DNA of 64,000 nucleotides. Source: Chanos chanos. Its lineage: Eukaryota > Chordata > Actinopteri > Gonorynchiformes > Chanidae. The stretch lies in NCBI RefSeq assembly GCF_902362185.1, contig NC_044503.1:19157677-19221676 (forward strand), read 5' to 3'. Of the stretch, positions 62,125 to 64,000 are shown piece after piece (positions within the stretch are counted from its first letter, which is position 1; every line of letters begins with the position of its first letter). The position numbers and the translations under genes were made by a program. The notes under the pieces are model-generated. The model was not told the origin of the DNA. It did not search any database and was given only the letters and a program-made list of their open reading frames with translations.

Positions 62125-64000
62125 GCTACTGCTCTACGAGTGAACTGCCTAATTTAAATACCAACGCCTAATTTAATACCAATCAAATCTCCGACTAAGA
62201 TACGTCAAACACTCACTATGGCAAATACTCAGCTTGTTCAGTGTGTCGAGTGCAGGATGTTTAGCCATTCTTCCTCCGTCAGTAGTAACAGCTCTGTTTG
62301 TTCTAAATGTACATTAGTCAGCTCCCGAAGATTGTAGCATTAGAGATGTGCATCCAGATGCTAGAAAGGCATAGTTAGCAACTCCCCAACTCCGCCACTA
62401 GAGCCCTCACAGCTGGGCGAATGGGTGACGACTCGGTAGCATAAGCTAACGCTAAGGCTAGCCAATGGGAGCAACACCCCTCCCCGCTTCATGTGTCAAA
62501 CAGGTTTGCCCTCCTCAGTGAAACACCCGCTGAGAAACCTGAAAGAGCTCTGGTTATAGGAGATTCCATTTTACGGCAGGTGAAATTAGCTAGACCTTTA
62601 TGGGCACCAGCAGCCTTAGTTAGCTGTATACCGGGAGCCAGGGCGCCGGACATGGCAAGTAATCTTAAGGTGTTAAGTAAGCATAGGTTTTCAAGGACAG
62701 TTTTTCCATGTAGGAGCTAACGATATACGCCTTCGTCAATCAGAGATTACTAAAAGTAATATCGTAGAGGTGTGTAAATTAGCAAAGGCGATGTCCAATG
62801 CAGTAATATGCTCTGGCTCCATCCCAATCCGGTGAGGCGATGTAGTTTACAGCAGGTTATGGTCGCTGAACTGCTGGATGTCTGACAATAATATGGGCTT
62901 TACAGACAGTTGGAATAGTTTTGAGGGCAAGGCTGGCCTTTTAGGGCAGGACGGTGGCCATCCCACTCCGGAAGGTGCTGCTCTCATTTCTTGTAACATA
63001 GCGCATAGTCTCAGAACAGTTAATCTGTGACAATCCAGAGCCAAGGCCAGGGAGCAGACAAGCAAAAAACCTACAAAAACCTTTACATAAATTCAATGCG
63101 TTTGAAGTTCTTTACACAACGTATGTAGCCACAAAAAATAAGTCTACCCAGTCTATCACACTAATTATTATTTATAGACCCCCCGGGCCGTTCTCTGAAT
63201 TCCTCGGGGAATTTGCAGATTTCATCTCAAACCTCGTTATTTCTTTAGACAAAGCTCTAATTGTCGGAGACTTTAACATTCATTTTGATAACCCAGAAGA
63301 TCCTCTGAGAACAGCGTTCGTGTCCATTCTAGATTCAGTAGGGATTAATCAGACGGTCATAAGGCCCACTCATAATGGTGGTCACACCCTCGATCTTATA
63401 CTAACACTCAGATTAAATGTAGGAAGTATAGTTACATTTCCACAATCTGAAGCTATCTTAGATCATTATCTTATCTCATTCAAAATGTTTCTTAGTAATA
63501 ATATATGTACCTCCCCACGCTATCGTAATAAAGTTGATAATTCTGGGAGATTATTGATAAAGTTCTGCGTAGTAGTTGACATAAACATACGTTTATGTCA
63601 ACTACTACGCAGAACTTTATCAATAATCTCCCAGAATTATCAACTTTGATTGGATCACTGTCATACCCCACAGAACTTGATCAGGCAACTGAATCCTTAG
63701 AGTCAGCGTTCCGCAACACATTAGATAATGTGGCCCCACTTAAAAGGAAAATAATTAGAGAGAAAAAACTAGCTCCCTGGTATAATGAGCACACACGCAC
63801 CTTAAAACTTACCACGCAAAAATTAGAACGTAAAACGATTAGAATGTTTTGCTCCCCTTCAAGCGACCAAATTAACCTCACTAATTTTTTTCATCAAAAT
63901 CACCAACTTGTGAATTAGATCCTTTACCTACTCGTTTCCCCAAACAGGTACTACCAGTAGTCATCGAACCTCCTCTAAAAATAATCAATTCCTCCCTTAG
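62125..64000 (+). mobile_element. CR1/L2-like LINE, 5' half, running off the window
   Basis: ORF1 region: CRMFSHSSSVSSNSSVC-type Cys segment (62250-62310), then NRFALLSETPAEKPERALVI, GDSILRQVKLARPL (SGNH block I) and a GANDI-type block near 62720. Endonuclease region: FISNLVISLDKALIVGDFNI, INQTVIRPTHNGGHTLDLIL and LDHYLISFKM (63220-63490). The linker to reverse transcriptase reads FINNLPELSTLIGSLSYPTE and LAPWYNEHTRTLK (63600-63810). Frames are broken in several places. The 5' third is the sister of 9766-10425. A 57 bp perfect inverted repeat interrupts it at 63530. Confidence 0.85.
63530..63647. repeat. Perfect 57 bp inverted repeat with 4 bp spacer
   Basis: The left arm (63530-63586) runs from aaagttgataattctgggag to tagtagttgacataaac. 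The right arm (63591-63647) is its exact reverse complement, and the spacer is atac. The right arm carries the LINE coding strand (TTTQNFINNLPELSTLI). The left arm is an inverted copy of it, so it is an extra insertion in this LINE. Confidence 0.95.

Overview
The window is vertebrate nuclear DNA, almost certainly from a ray-finned fish. Genes are split into many short GT-AG exons. The introns carry minisatellites, tRNA-derived SINEs, Tc1, hAT and LINE copies of kinds common in teleosts. Seven host genes can be modelled from the sequence, six of them complete; every exon join was checked for reading phase.\n\nLayout. 1-7.2 kb: minus-strand remnants of multicopy fish ORFs (PB1-like, a DLFEGVIP-type ORF, C2H2 zinc finger). 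7.6-10.4 kb: a dispersed repeat, a LINE reverse-transcriptase fragment and a LINE ORF1 fragment. 12.7-16.2 kb (+): a three-exon nat8l-like N-acetyltransferase. 20.5-31.2 kb (-): kyat1, 13 coding exons, its last exon cut off from the rest by an intron holding a Tc1 copy and a 2.8 kb LINE. 32.3-34.0 kb (-): surf6. 34.7-42.7 kb (+): surf1, nine coding exons with minisatellites in most introns. 42.9-47.9 kb: a candidate 4.9 kb DNA transposon with an 8 bp target duplication. 49.5-53.1 kb (-): rpl7a with three intronic box C/D snoRNAs. 53.5-56.5 kb (+): med22 with two alternative C-termini. 58.7-61.9 kb (-): the 3' part of a c9orf78 (TLS1-like) gene. 62.1-64 kb: the 5' part of a CR1/L2-like LINE.\n\nThe core is a Surfeit cluster in alternating orientation: surf6(-) surf1(+) rpl7a(-) med22(+). 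Surf6/surf1 and rpl7a/med22 are head to head, surf1/rpl7a tail to tail. The products are housekeeping: rRNA maturation (surf6 and the snoRNAs), the ribosome (rpl7a), cytochrome oxidase assembly (surf1), Mediator (med22) and splicing-associated c9orf78. They share no biochemical pathway; what they share is compact divergent promoters.\n\nThe most unusual signal is that several tandem repeats are built on splice junctions. The surf1 exon 5 donor is repeated ten times at exactly 48 bp spacing. The surf1 exon 7 acceptor is repeated about fifteen times. The surf1 exon 6 acceptor and one kyat1 donor are duplicated. Other notable items are the 4.9 kb transposon, a perfect 57 bp inverted repeat inside a LINE, and a 61 bp minisatellite with a two-unit higher-order period.
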